A stretch of 64,000 nt of DNA from assembly GCA_030065875.1 (NCBI GenBank), contig JASJCR010000023.1, positions 94,890 to 158,889 of the forward strand, read 5' to 3'. The notes below the pieces were generated by a model that ran no database searches, was not told the origin of the DNA, and was given only the letters and a program-made list of their open reading frames with translations. Positions within the stretch are counted from its first letter, which is position 1. Every line of letters starts with the position of its first letter. Position numbers and translations under genes: made by a program. The stretch comes from Ardenticatenaceae bacterium. GTDB lineage: Bacteria > Chloroflexota > Anaerolineae > Promineifilales > Promineifilaceae. Below, piece after piece: positions 1-8,301 of the stretch.

Positions 1-103
1 TAATATTTTATGCCCAAATAGATGGTTAGGGGGGTGTTGGAATCCATTTATCAAGAAGAGGGAAAAGAGAAAAAGAAGAGAATCTGTCACCCAAACAGCA
101 ATC

Positions 104-152
104 GTATCTCGTATTTCATATCTCGCATTTCGTATTTCGTATCTCGCATTTC
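104..152. repeat. Heptad tandem repeat, GTATYTC family (7 units)
   Basis: Seven consecutive 7-nt units of the form GTATCTC, GTATTTC, ATATCTC or GCATTTC fill this stretch without interruption. The last unit touches the stop codon of the acpS gene, which reads toward it on the minus strand. The same family recurs near 24.4 kb, 32.7 kb and 37.1 kb. Confidence 0.85.
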
Positions 153-513
153 AACTTGTCGCTACCGCAAACCCAATCGCGTGGGTCTCTGTATGCGAAA
201 GCGACACGGACCAATGGGTCCATCCCTGATCAAGGGCCATTTGCTGCGCCTGGTTATGCAGCTCGAGCTGTGGTTTACCGCGGCTGTCGGTGACGATTTC
301 GATATCGGTCCAATCCATATCTCCGATCCCGGTGCCGAGCGCTTTGGCCACCGCTTCTTTGACGGCAAAACGGCCGGCCAGACTGTTCAGACGGCCGGCG
401 CAATACCCCTGTTCTCGATCGGTAAAAATCCGTTTGAGAAAACGATCGCCGTGGCGATCAATCGCCCGCTGCACCCGTTCGAGAGCAATCATATCTACGC
501 CAGAGGTGATCAT
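151..513 (-). CDS. acpS: holo-[acyl-carrier-protein] synthase
   Basis: This enzyme transfers 4'-phosphopantetheine from coenzyme A to apo-acyl carrier protein in the cytoplasm, which activates ACP for fatty acid synthesis. The 120-residue product has the usual AcpS length. It carries the N-terminal metal-binding motif GVDMIALERV, the central FAVKEAVAKALGTG motif with the Lys-Glu pair, and a C-terminal SLSHTETHAIGFA segment. The ATG overlaps the stop codon of the upstream channel gene as ATGA, so translation is probably coupled. The stop codon lies at the edge of a heptad repeat tract. The pairing with a chloride-channel gene has no evident functional logic. Confidence 0.95.
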   Translation of the reverse strand: MITSGVDMIALERVQRAIDRHGDRFLKRIFTDREQGYCAGRLNSLAGRFAVKEAVAKALGTGIGDMDWTDIEIVTDSRGKPQLELHNQAQQMALDQGWTHWSVSLSHTETHAIGFAVATS

Positions 514-2354
514 GGTATCGCTTCTTCCTCACTTTCCTCTGCCGGCGGCCGGGCCCCAGCGGGAGCGTCAATTTCTTCCTGCAACCTGTCGAGATCCCCT
601 TCAAGGCCGATCACCACCAGGATATCCCCCCGATGCAGGGGGCGGTTGACGCCCGCGCTTAATCGCACGCGAGGCATGCCGTCATCCCCCTGCCGGTCAA
701 CCCAACCGATCACGTTGACGTCAAACGTCTGGCGCAGGTTGAGATCCACCACGGTTTTGCCATCCCATTTGTCCGGAATCGGCACCCGGCGTGAGCCATA
801 CCCCGGCAAAATTTGTCGCTGATCGTATCGCTCCCGCTGGGTGCGATAAATTGAGGTTTGGTGGGCAAACAGGGCGGCAATAACCAGGGCCATCAATGAA
901 GGGACAATATACGATCCGCTAAAAATCTCGATGGCAAACAGCATAGCGGCCAGCGGAACATTGACAATTGAGACCAGGCTGGCGGTCATCGCCGGGGCGA
1001 TAAATACCAGCGGTGTGGCCGAAAAATCCCACTCGGCCGAAGCACCTAACAGCGCAGGGGCCTCGACAAAAATAGTGGCGACCATCGTTCCAAAAAAAAG
1101 CGAGGGAATTAGCAGACCGGCCGATCCGCCCGACCCGATGGTGATCATCGTGGCCAACATTTTGGCGAGTAGGGCAACGACCGCCAGCAGCAGCAGCAGT
1201 TCACCGGCCAGAGCCGCATCGATAACGCTTTCACCGGTTCCCAGGACCAGCGAGAGCGCTTCCGGTGCACTTTCCGTATGTAGACCAAACATTCCCTGGG
1301 CCCCCAAAAAGTAGATCAGGCCATACACTCCAAGGGCGATCAGCCCGGTGGCGATAGCTCCACCGATATGGCGCACCCAGGTATTGGTCAGCTGATGATG
1401 AAGCCAATCTTCCACGGCCGCTCTCAACCGGCCGAATATAATGCTCATCAGGGCAATCGAAAGGGTCATTCCCAGAAGCAGGACGTAGTAATGCCAGTTG
1501 TTGAGGGGAGGCAAATACCGCACCCCAACTTCAAAAAGCGCCGCATCGCCAAAGTAAGAAAATCCTTCTCCTTCTTCCAGAAAGCTGTGGGCAAAATTGT
1601 TGAGAAAAAAGGCCACGAGGGCAGAAATCAGGGAATAAATCAGCTTTTCAATGACCGGCCGTTTGCGATACATCACCTCTGTGGCAAAAAATGCGGCCGT
1701 AAAAGGTGCCCCCAGCAGGGTGGCGACCGCCGCCGAGATGCCGCTGAGCTGGGCGGTTTGCAAATCATCCGGGTCGGTTGGGCGCCACCAATTCATCAGG
1801 CGGCTAAATCGGCCGTTTAACTGACGGCGGGGCTTAAACAAACCGGCCGACAAACTCTCTCCGATCAGGGTTACGCTGGCTTCTAACCCCCCACTGCCTC
1901 CGCTGCCAATCGTAAAAAGCGTCGCCACCGCCTTGCGTAGGGCCAGGGAGAAAGTAGGCAGCTTCCAGCGCACGTCCACCCCCTCATCCCCCAACAAGCT
2001 CTGCTCAAAGGTTGGTTCAGAAGCGTAATAAAGTGAAATCGCCCGCTCCAGGCCGTCCCCCTCAATATCGATGAGTTCGTGCACCCGACCCTCGTCATCC
2101 CGATAATGAATGACCCGGCCGGTGGTGCGAGCCAGGGTGGCCACGACAACGGCCCCGATAACCAGAAACAGCAGCACAAAAAAAACAAGCAGCGGAGGCG
2201 GCTGGGTTTCCACAAAATGGAGAACCTCATGGCTGACCTCGTGAACCGCCGTTTTTAAGGCGTAAACCACCACCCATACCACAATGCCAATCACCACGGA
2301 TTGCACCACCAGGCGGCGTTCTTGCGGATCAAAGTATTGCGATAATCCAAACAT
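510..2354 (-). CDS. ClC-family chloride channel/transporter with C-terminal TrkA-C domain
   Basis: This is a polytopic inner-membrane protein of the ClC voltage-gated chloride channel family. The 614 residues start with a TM helix (about residues 14-34). A further hydrophobic segment follows near 53-75, then the ClC core. The first selectivity region reads GSGGSGGLEASV near residue 151, with Glu at the place of the gating glutamate of the classical GREGP motif. The second half contains another GSGGSAGLLIPSLF signature. A soluble domain near residues 525-595 resembles TrkA-C (RCK-C), a regulatory ligand-binding module. The last residues are acidic. Whether it is a channel or an H+/Cl- antiporter cannot be decided from sequence alone. 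Confidence 0.92.
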   Translation of the reverse strand: MFGLSQYFDPQERRLVVQSVVIGIVVWVVVYALKTAVHEVSHEVLHFVETQPPPLLVFFVLLFLVIGAVVVATLARTTGRVIHYRDDEGRVHELIDIEGDGLERAISLYYASEPTFEQSLLGDEGVDVRWKLPTFSLALRKAVATLFTIGSGGSGGLEASVTLIGESLSAGLFKPRRQLNGRFSRLMNWWRPTDPDDLQTAQLSGISAAVATLLGAPFTAAFFATEVMYRKRPVIEKLIYSLISALVAFFLNNFAHSFLEEGEGFSYFGDAALFEVGVRYLPPLNNWHYYVLLLGMTLSIALMSIIFGRLRAAVEDWLHHQLTNTWVRHIGGAIATGLIALGVYGLIYFLGAQGMFGLHTESAPEALSLVLGTGESVIDAALAGELLLLLAVVALLAKMLATMITIGSGGSAGLLIPSLFFGTMVATIFVEAPALLGASAEWDFSATPLVFIAPAMTASLVSIVNVPLAAMLFAIEIFSGSYIVPSLMALVIAALFAHQTSIYRTQRERYDQRQILPGYGSRRVPIPDKWDGKTVVDLNLRQTFDVNVIGWVDRQGDDGMPRVRLSAGVNRPLHRGDILVVIGLEGDLDRLQEEIDAPAGARPPAEESEEEAIP

Positions 2355-2420
2355 CGAAAAAGACGAGAGAAAAGAGACCAGAGACCGGAGATGCGAGGTG
2401 AGTAACAGTGACCATCACCT

Positions 2421-2470
2421 TAATAACTAATAACCAATAACGAATACCCAATAAACCAATACACCATTAA
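2421..2470. repeat. Heptad tandem repeat, TAATAAC/CAATAAC family
   Basis: About seven 7-nt units of the TAATAAC, CAATAAC, GAATACC and CAATAAA type fill the gap between the ClC gene and the DUF1385 gene. The same family appears at 37.2, 39.0 and 46.7 kb. Its AT-rich composition contrasts with the flanking genes. Confidence 0.8.
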
Positions 2471-2480
2471 ACATCCCTTT

Positions 2481-3464
2481 TTAGTCAGCTGCAGCCGGAG
2501 CGGTAGCGGAAGTTTCTGCCAGGCGGGCCAGGTCGATGGCGCGCACTTTCTCAAAAGCCAGGATCGCCACCGTCAGCATATCGTGGTCCGGTTCGCGGGT
2601 GGTTAAGCGCTGCAGGGCCAGGTTGGGTTTGGTAATGGCGCGCACAAAAGAATTACTTTGATACCGGGCGGTAAATCGCAAAAACTCGTAGGAGATACCG
2701 GCCACAATCGGGATCAGGATAATGCGCGATAAAACTCTCAAGATCAGATTAACGGCAAAGCCAAAGGTAAACGGCGGAATTAAGCTGAAGAGCAAAATGG
2801 CGATAATCACCACCGTCAGCAGGAAACCGGTGCCGCAGCGCGGATGCTCGAGCGGAAATTCAGCGACGTTTTCCGGCGTCAGGTCCGCCCCCGCCTCATA
2901 CGCATTAATCGTTTTGTGTTCCGCGCCATGATACCCAAAGACCCTTTGAATATCGGGGATACGGCCGATAGCCCAAATGTAACCGATCACCAAAACCAGC
3001 CGAACGACCCCCTCGATGAAGTTGCTGAGCAGATGATTGTCCGGATCAGGAATAATTAAACCGGCAATAAAAGCGGGTAAGGCGATAAACAAGGCGATTG
3101 ACATCGCCAGAGAGAGAACCATCGCCCCCACCATCGCCGGCTGTTTAAAAACGTCGGCCGGATCGATGGGCTCTTTTTCAGCGGAGTTCGACGCGTCTTC
3201 CTCTTCTTCTTCCTCGGCCGCGACCTCGGCCGAAAACATCAGGCACTTCATGCCGATGCCCAAGGCGTCCCATAACATCGTAATCCCCCTCAAAAAAGGG
3301 GTTTTACTGATAAAGCTGTTGTAAATGTGGGGGTTTAACGGCTCGGTGTGCAGCACAATGTCGCCGGCCGGGTTGCGCACCGCAACCGCATAGGCGTTTT
3401 TACCGCGCATCATCACACCTTCAATGACCGCCTGCCCCCCGTAAAGTGGTTGTTTTTCAGACAT
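2481..3464 (-). CDS. DUF1385 family membrane protein (YqhQ-like)
   Basis: This 327-residue protein belongs to the DUF1385 family, typified by Bacillus YqhQ, whose biochemical role is not established. Family hallmarks are the N-terminal GGQAVIEGVMMRG, the central YHGAEHKTINAYEAG and the following HPRCGTGF motif. The conserved His and Glu residues suggest a metal site, but this is inference. Four or more hydrophobic segments (about residues 113-137, 150-168, 212-232 and 236-258) indicate an integral membrane protein. A poly-Glu stretch precedes the first main membrane segment. The ATG follows a short leader separated from the next gene by a CTTCAGA repeat. Confidence 0.9.
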   Translation of the reverse strand: MSEKQPLYGGQAVIEGVMMRGKNAYAVAVRNPAGDIVLHTEPLNPHIYNSFISKTPFLRGITMLWDALGIGMKCLMFSAEVAAEEEEEEDASNSAEKEPIDPADVFKQPAMVGAMVLSLAMSIALFIALPAFIAGLIIPDPDNHLLSNFIEGVVRLVLVIGYIWAIGRIPDIQRVFGYHGAEHKTINAYEAGADLTPENVAEFPLEHPRCGTGFLLTVVIIAILLFSLIPPFTFGFAVNLILRVLSRIILIPIVAGISYEFLRFTARYQSNSFVRAITKPNLALQRLTTREPDHDMLTVAILAFEKVRAIDLARLAETSATAPAAAD

Positions 3465-3490
3465 GGGGATATTTTAACCGGTGAAGGGCG

Positions 3491-3620
3491 GAGAGACCAC
3501 AGGCTTCAGACTTCAGACTTCAGACTTCAGACTTCAGACTTCAGACTCTTCTAAAAGTCTAAATCCCTCCTTACTTTATGTCAACCTCTTTGTGGTCTGA
3601 AGTCTGTGGTCTGAAGTCTA
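3491..3620. repeat. Inverted heptad repeat, CTTCAGA family
   Basis: Six exact tandem copies of CTTCAGA (3504-3545) face an inverted tract of TCTGAAG/TGTGGTC units at about 3591-3619. The two arms can pair into a long imperfect hairpin with a loop of roughly 45 nt. The right arm runs into the stop codon (TAG) of the zinc-ribbon gene. The same family occurs at 13.4, 33.7 and 34.2 kb. Confidence 0.85.
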
Positions 3621-4487
3621 TTTTCTAAGGTATTGAAAACTCTCCAGCACATTATCACGCAGGGCCTGCGCGTTGCGCACTTCAAGGCTGGATTGACTGG
3701 TCCGTTGAGGGATACAAACCGCCAAAATCACGCCCTGCTCACGGCCGCTCACAATTTGCTGGGAACAAAGATAAACAAATCCCGAAAAAACGGCCTGACG
3801 CTCCGCGTCTAGCGGAAAGGTAACAAAGTCCAGTCTTAAATGGCTTTTGTCGCTGTCTTCAACATACATCATTTGCCGCACGGTCAGCCAATCGGCCTGA
3901 GTAACCAGAGTTTGCAGCACCTCCTCAGACAAATTTGCGAGATCTTGGCTGCCCAGCACAATGACAAAAGCGGATTGACCGGCCTCAAACTTTGCCTCCG
4001 GAACGGCCAGATACATCAAATCCAAACTTCCAAGCAGATCTTCCCAGGGCTGAATCGCTTCGCTGAATACCTTATCCTGGCTGGTGAGATAACCATCAAG
4101 GATCGAACGTTCTTCGGCCACCAAAGGATCAAGGCCCTGCCAGCTGCGCGGCATATCAAACGTTATCCGGGTCTGCTGATCCACCGCCACCTGATACCCA
4201 ATGGGAATCGCGTCGCGGAAGGAAACCTGGGACAAAGGTGCCCGCTGCAGCTGCCAGATCACAAGAAGAAGCAGGGCCATGATACCGGCCGTCAGCGCGG
4301 TGTAAACCACCGTGACCTGCGTGTTTCCAGCTTTATCGGTCAGCAGGCCGCCCCCTTCACTCACCCATTGATCCTGAATCGTCGTCTCGACCTCCGGTTC
4401 AGCGGCCGGCTCAAGGCGGGTGCCGCACTGCCAGCAGACAACGTCATCAGGCAAAAGAGGCTGTTGGCAATTTGGGCAGCGATTCAT
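3618..4487 (-). CDS. zinc-ribbon single-pass membrane protein
   Basis: The product has an N-terminal zinc ribbon with two knuckles, CPNC near residue 4 and CWQC near residue 18, each able to give two Cys ligands. A linker and one hydrophobic helix at about residues 60-80 follow. The remaining approximately 200 residues are predicted to lie outside the membrane and match no family I recognise. They include a segment VPEAKFEAGQSAFVIVLGSQ and a predicted alpha/beta pattern. I chose ATG at 4487. A TTG three bases upstream is possible, with AAGGG as ribosome binding site. It follows the DUF3048 lipoprotein gene by 16 nt and is probably co-transcribed with it. Confidence 0.7.
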   Translation of the reverse strand: MNRCPNCQQPLLPDDVVCWQCGTRLEPAAEPEVETTIQDQWVSEGGGLLTDKAGNTQVTVVYTALTAGIMALLLLVIWQLQRAPLSQVSFRDAIPIGYQVAVDQQTRITFDMPRSWQGLDPLVAEERSILDGYLTSQDKVFSEAIQPWEDLLGSLDLMYLAVPEAKFEAGQSAFVIVLGSQDLANLSEEVLQTLVTQADWLTVRQMMYVEDSDKSHLRLDFVTFPLDAERQAVFSGFVYLCSQQIVSGREQGVILAVCIPQRTSQSSLEVRNAQALRDNVLESFQYLRK

Positions 4488-4503
4488 CAAGGCAGCCCTT
4501 CTG

Positions 4504-5724
4504 TTACGGCGTAACGGCCGGAGCGGGATACCGTTGCGACATCAGTTCAAACCAGCTGTTGCCGATCTGAAGGGGAATTGGATTGCCGCTGCCATCGTAA
4601 AAAGTCAGCATATCATTGCGATTTTCCCGCCGCCAGGTGCCATCATACCGCTGTCCATCACGGAATATCACAATATTGCCCTGTCCCCACAGCTGCACCT
4701 CAACCGATAACGCCACACATTGGTCGTTGCGAATCTCTTCGCAAATGGAGGCGTCGTCAACGTGATTAATATAGGGAACAACAATGTTGCGCGCTCGCAC
4801 CTGCTCGCCGGTGTTTCCGTCAAGATGGGGAGCACCGGCAGCCGTGCGATAATAGTAGCCGGTGTCCGCATCGTAGGTCCAGGTGACCGTTTCCCACCGA
4901 AAATCAAGCGAAATTTCAGTGGCAGGGGTGCCCCCGGCCGGCGGCTCGCTGGTAAACGTCATCAGCTGGTTAAAGTTGGGTGGCTGCTCTAACCCCTTGC
5001 CGGTTAGGGCTCGGCGGAGGCCATCCGGCCGGGCGTACAAGGTGTGCTCATACGGCTTATCTTCACCGGTGCGGAAAAATCCTTCTTCCCCGCTGGCCAG
5101 CAGACGGGAGGCAAAATCAGAGCTGTAAAGCTTGCGGCTGACACCGGTGCTGGCACCGGAAAAAACCAGTGCTGCATCATACATTGCCGGTAGTTCCATG
5201 TCGATGAGGCGAGCACTGCGGATTGGACCCACCCGTTCCGGATCTTTCCCGTAAATCAGCATTGTGAAGCGGGTCAACGCTCCTTCCGTTACGTGTTCAA
5301 AGACAATATCCGCTTCGTTTAAGCCTGACTGCGGCCGCACCCAACCGGCCGGAGCGTTAGAAATCTTGATAACCAGCGGGCGACGCTGCAAGAGGGCCGG
5401 ATCAGCCACTTCTTCACCGGTTAAGCGGTTATAGGTCGTGCCAAAATCTTCCACGCTCAACAGGGCGATATTTTCTGACTCAGGGGTTGCGGTCGTGGTT
5501 TCAGCGGCCGGATCAGCCGCAGCCGTAGGTGGTGGAGAGGCCACCACAGGAGGAGGGAGCGTGGCTTCCAAGGTGGGTGACGCTACCGCTTCAACCGCGG
5601 CGGTCACGGCCGAGGTGGGCTGCTGCACCACCGGGGCAATCGGGGCTTCATCGCCGCCACACGCCGTCAACAATGTCAGCAGTAAACCGGCCGTACACAG
5701 AAATGCTAGGGAGGTTCTTCTCAT
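4504..5724 (-). CDS. DUF3048 domain lipoprotein (YerB-like)
   Basis: This is a predicted lipoprotein exported across the cytoplasmic membrane. Its signal peptide starts MRRTSLAF and ends in a lipobox LLTACGG, so the mature N-terminus would be the Cys. A Pro/Ala/Thr-rich spacer of about 70 residues follows. The DUF3048 region then shows RPQSGLNEADIVFEHV and RVGPIRSARLIDMELP, typical of Bacillus YerB-type proteins of unknown biochemical role. The frame is open further upstream to 5805, but the start at 5724 gives the signal peptide directly after the Met and a GAGAG ribosome site. A GT-gene terminator lies upstream, so it likely has its own promoter. Confidence 0.88.
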   Translation of the reverse strand: MRRTSLAFLCTAGLLLTLLTACGGDEAPIAPVVQQPTSAVTAAVEAVASPTLEATLPPPVVASPPPTAAADPAAETTTATPESENIALLSVEDFGTTYNRLTGEEVADPALLQRRPLVIKISNAPAGWVRPQSGLNEADIVFEHVTEGALTRFTMLIYGKDPERVGPIRSARLIDMELPAMYDAALVFSGASTGVSRKLYSSDFASRLLASGEEGFFRTGEDKPYEHTLYARPDGLRRALTGKGLEQPPNFNQLMTFTSEPPAGGTPATEISLDFRWETVTWTYDADTGYYYRTAAGAPHLDGNTGEQVRARNIVVPYINHVDDASICEEIRNDQCVALSVEVQLWGQGNIVIFRDGQRYDGTWRRENRNDMLTFYDGSGNPIPLQIGNSWFELMSQRYPAPAVTP

Positions 5725-5869
5725 TTTTTCTTTAACTCTCAATTGGTTTACGATTTTCGCAAAATAGATTTCGGAAAAACTTGTCCGCAGAATGTATGGG
5801 TTCATCTGTGACGATATCCCGCAAGCTCAATGCGCTTCACTAAGTTTACTCATATTCTATAGAGGCAAC

Positions 5870-5906
5870 AAAAAAGCCGGGCGTCGTTTTAAATACGATT
5901 CCCGGC
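5870..5906 (-). terminator. Intrinsic terminator after the sugar cluster
   Basis: Read on the minus strand, a stem GCCGGG/CCCGGC is extended inward by TCGT/ACGA around an A/T-rich loop. It is followed by a run of six T residues. It lies about 25 nt after the stop codon of the GT4 gene and closes the rfbB-epimerase-aminotransferase-glycosyltransferase unit. Confidence 0.85.
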
Positions 5907-5930
5907 CGAAATGATAAATTTCCGGATTAT

Positions 5931-7088
5931 TTATGGCAACAGCTCATCGTATAAATCCATCTGCACCCGGGCCGATCGCCGAATACCAAAAGTATCGTGT
6001 ACTTTTTTATACCCCCCCTGACCAACACGGCAGGCCAGCTCAGGATCGCGCAGCAGGCTCAATATGCCGTCCGCCAACCCTTTTGGATCGCGCAGCGGCA
6101 CCAAAATCCCCTCTTTGCCGTGCTCAAATGTTTCCACAAAGCTCGGCTCAGCGGAGGCCACCAACGGTTTACCCATGGCCATAAATTCCAGCATCGCCAG
6201 CGAAACCCCTTCGTTCACCGAACTCATCACCGAAATATCCATCGCCTGCATGTAGGGGATCGTGTTGTCGACGTAACCGGCAAAAACGACGTGTTCTTCT
6301 ATACCCAGCTTTTCGACTCGAGCCTGCAGCTCTTCACGCTCTTCCCCATCACCGACGATAAGAAAATTGACCGGACCATACCCCTCAACCACATGAGGGA
6401 TCGCATCGATTAAATATTGATACCCTTTTTCCGGGCTCAAACGGGCAATCTTGCCGACCACCGGGATATCCGGATCGAGGCCCAGGCTGATTTTTCCGGC
6501 TTTGACATCGTGCTGAGGGTCAAACCGATCAAGTTCGATGCCGTAGCACGATTCCGTCACCTTGTTTTTGCCGCGGTGCAAAATTTCAATTTGCTCGTCA
6601 AAACAAGCCTTTGAACCGGGCACGATGCGATCGGATAACCATTCGATCAATTTTGCTCCCCACTGCACCCTTTTGGTGTTGACAGGCCAGTATGTGGGTG
6701 GCAGATGTTCGGAGCGGATGACCGGCAAACCGTTTAACTTGGCGGCCAGGGTTGGCTTAAGCGTCCGATGGGGGGACGGGGTATGAATATGAATCAAATC
6801 AATGCGATTTTCCCGAAAAAGGCGGCGCATATTTTGAATATCAACCCAAAACGTCCACCCTGGCTGCTTTGTAGGATCTGGCGGCCGCAGCAGCGGAATC
6901 CCCTGCTCCAGAATCATATCAATAAATATCTGCGGACTGGATCGAAACGGATCTTCGTACCCCGGCACCATGATCATCGTTTCATATTTATCAGGATCAT
7001 AATATTTGATTAACAGCAGCATGAACAGCTCAATCCCGCCATGTTCATGCGTGTCGTGCACAAATAAAATCCTTTTTTTATCAGCCAT
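5931..7088 (-). CDS. GT4-family glycosyltransferase
   Basis: This predicted cytoplasmic or membrane-associated glycosyltransferase has the GT-B fold. The N-terminal domain begins ILFVHDTHEHGGIELFM, a variant of the Gly-rich acceptor-side motif. The C-terminal domain has GKIARLSPEKGYQYLIDA, FLIVGDGEEREELQ and SVNEGVSLAMLEFMAMGKP, which is the EX7E region typical of GT4 (here spanning ENEG-like SVNEG to E). The 385-residue length is normal. As the last gene of the four-gene sugar cluster it probably adds the sugar made by the upstream enzymes to a lipid- or surface-linked acceptor. The donor cannot be read from sequence. Confidence 0.88.
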   Translation of the reverse strand: MADKKRILFVHDTHEHGGIELFMLLLIKYYDPDKYETMIMVPGYEDPFRSSPQIFIDMILEQGIPLLRPPDPTKQPGWTFWVDIQNMRRLFRENRIDLIHIHTPSPHRTLKPTLAAKLNGLPVIRSEHLPPTYWPVNTKRVQWGAKLIEWLSDRIVPGSKACFDEQIEILHRGKNKVTESCYGIELDRFDPQHDVKAGKISLGLDPDIPVVGKIARLSPEKGYQYLIDAIPHVVEGYGPVNFLIVGDGEEREELQARVEKLGIEEHVVFAGYVDNTIPYMQAMDISVMSSVNEGVSLAMLEFMAMGKPLVASAEPSFVETFEHGKEGILVPLRDPKGLADGILSLLRDPELACRVGQGGYKKVHDTFGIRRSARVQMDLYDELLP

Positions 7089-7122
7089 ATAATCCTAACC
7101 CACTTGACCTAGACGGTCGCTT

Positions 7123-8262
7123 CTATCTTAATCCTGCCCGAACGACATCGACTATGTGAGCCATTTGTTCCTCACGCAGCTCCGGATACACCGGCAGGTT
7201 CATAATTTCACCGGCCATTTTTTCGGTGACGGTTAATTCTTGCACCATCGGAATGCGGCCAAGATACCCTTCCTGCTGATGGATCGGTACCGGGTACAAA
7301 ATCTGGCACATAATTTTATGGGCGCGCATATGAGCCAGTAAGTGATCTCGATCGGGTGACCGCACAATATATTGATGGTAAGCGTGTTCCGCCCCCGGTT
7401 TTACCAGCGGCGTGATCAAATTGGACTCTCGAAGATGATCGTTCAGATAGGCAGCCCACTTTTGCCGCTGCACGATATCTTCATCGAGGTATTTAAGCTT
7501 GACGGACAGGACGGCCGCCTGAATGGGGTCCAGTCGAGAATTGGTGCCCGGAATAAGGCTGATATACCGTTCTTCCCACCCGTATTGGCGCAGCAGCCGA
7601 ATCTGGCGGGCGATTTCGTCGTCGTTGGTAGAAATCACCCCGCCATCTCCCAGGGCACCCAGGTTCTTGGTTGGATAGAGGCTAAACGCCGCTGCGTCTC
7701 CCCAATTACCGATTTTTCGGCCGTCCAACACCGCCCCGTGCGCCTGAGCGCAATCTTCGATCACCAACAGACCGTGTTTTTTAGCCAGGGCCATGATGGC
7801 CGGCATATCACACGGGTGACCGTATAGATGAACGGCCACAATCGCTTTGGGAATCCCCTGAAATTTCAGAGGGTTTTTTACAATTTGATCCAGAGCTTCT
7901 TCAAGCTTGTTGACGTCAATCGTAAACGTCTCTTCATCGACATCGATCAAGATGGGGGTAGCGCCAGCACGCTCGATAGCGGATACCGTGGCCACGGCCG
8001 TATTTGAAACGGTAAATACCAGATGGCCCGGCCGTACACCACCGGCCCGCAGCGCCAATTCGATAGCGTCGGTTCCGTTGGCAACCCCAATCGAATGTTT
8101 GGCACCAAGCCACTCAGAGTAAGCGGTTTCAAACTTCTCAACCTCCTGGCCGAGAATATACCACCCGCTTTCCAAAACGGCTTGAATCGCCGCATCGATT
8201 TCATCTTTGTGCGCGTAGTAGCTCGCACTTGGATTTGCCGGAAGGATCATTTCATCTTTCAT
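7123..8262 (-). CDS. DegT/DnrJ/EryC1/StrS-family sugar aminotransferase
   Basis: This PLP-dependent enzyme class aminates nucleotide-activated keto sugars. The 379-residue protein has the fold-type I landmarks. [12 protein letters not shown] lies near residue 60 at the phosphate-binding region. EDCAQAHGA carries the Asp that pairs with the pyridine nitrogen. [15 protein letters not shown] carries the Schiff-base Lys. It lies between the epimerase and the glycosyltransferase and downstream of dTDP-glucose 4,6-dehydratase, so a dTDP-4-keto or dTDP-3-keto 6-deoxy sugar is the most likely substrate. The exact regiochemistry is not known. Spacing to both neighbours is about 35 nt, which supports one transcript. 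Confidence 0.9.
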   Translation of the reverse strand: MKDEMILPANPSASYYAHKDEIDAAIQAVLESGWYILGQEVEKFETAYSEWLGAKHSIGVANGTDAIELALRAGGVRPGHLVFTVSNTAVATVSAIERAGATPILIDVDEETFTIDVNKLEEALDQIVKNPLKFQGIPKAIVAVHLYGHPCDMPAIMALAKKHGLLVIEDCAQAHGAVLDGRKIGNWGDAAAFSLYPTKNLGALGDGGVISTNDDEIARQIRLLRQYGWEERYISLIPGTNSRLDPIQAAVLSVKLKYLDEDIVQRQKWAAYLNDHLRESNLITPLVKPGAEHAYHQYIVRSPDRDHLLAHMRAHKIMCQILYPVPIHQQEGYLGRIPMVQELTVTEKMAGEIMNLPVYPELREEQMAHIVDVVRAGLR

Positions 8263-8274
8263 ATTGATTAATTT

Positions 8275-8301
8275 TACTAATTGCTAATTGTTAATTACTA
8301 A
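8275..8301. repeat. Short heptad tract, TAATTGC family
   Basis: About four units of the type TAATTGC/TAATTGT/TAATTAC lie between the aminotransferase start and the epimerase stop. It is one of the shortest members of this family in the window. Confidence 0.65.

Noticed and set aside
22..822. 266-aa open frame on the plus strand across acpS and the ClC gene end
   Set aside because: It is antisense to two well-supported genes, begins in a low-complexity repeat, and has no recognisable domain.
5725..5805. 27-codon N-terminal extension of the DUF3048 lipoprotein
   Set aside because: The extension would bury the lipoprotein signal peptide inside the protein.
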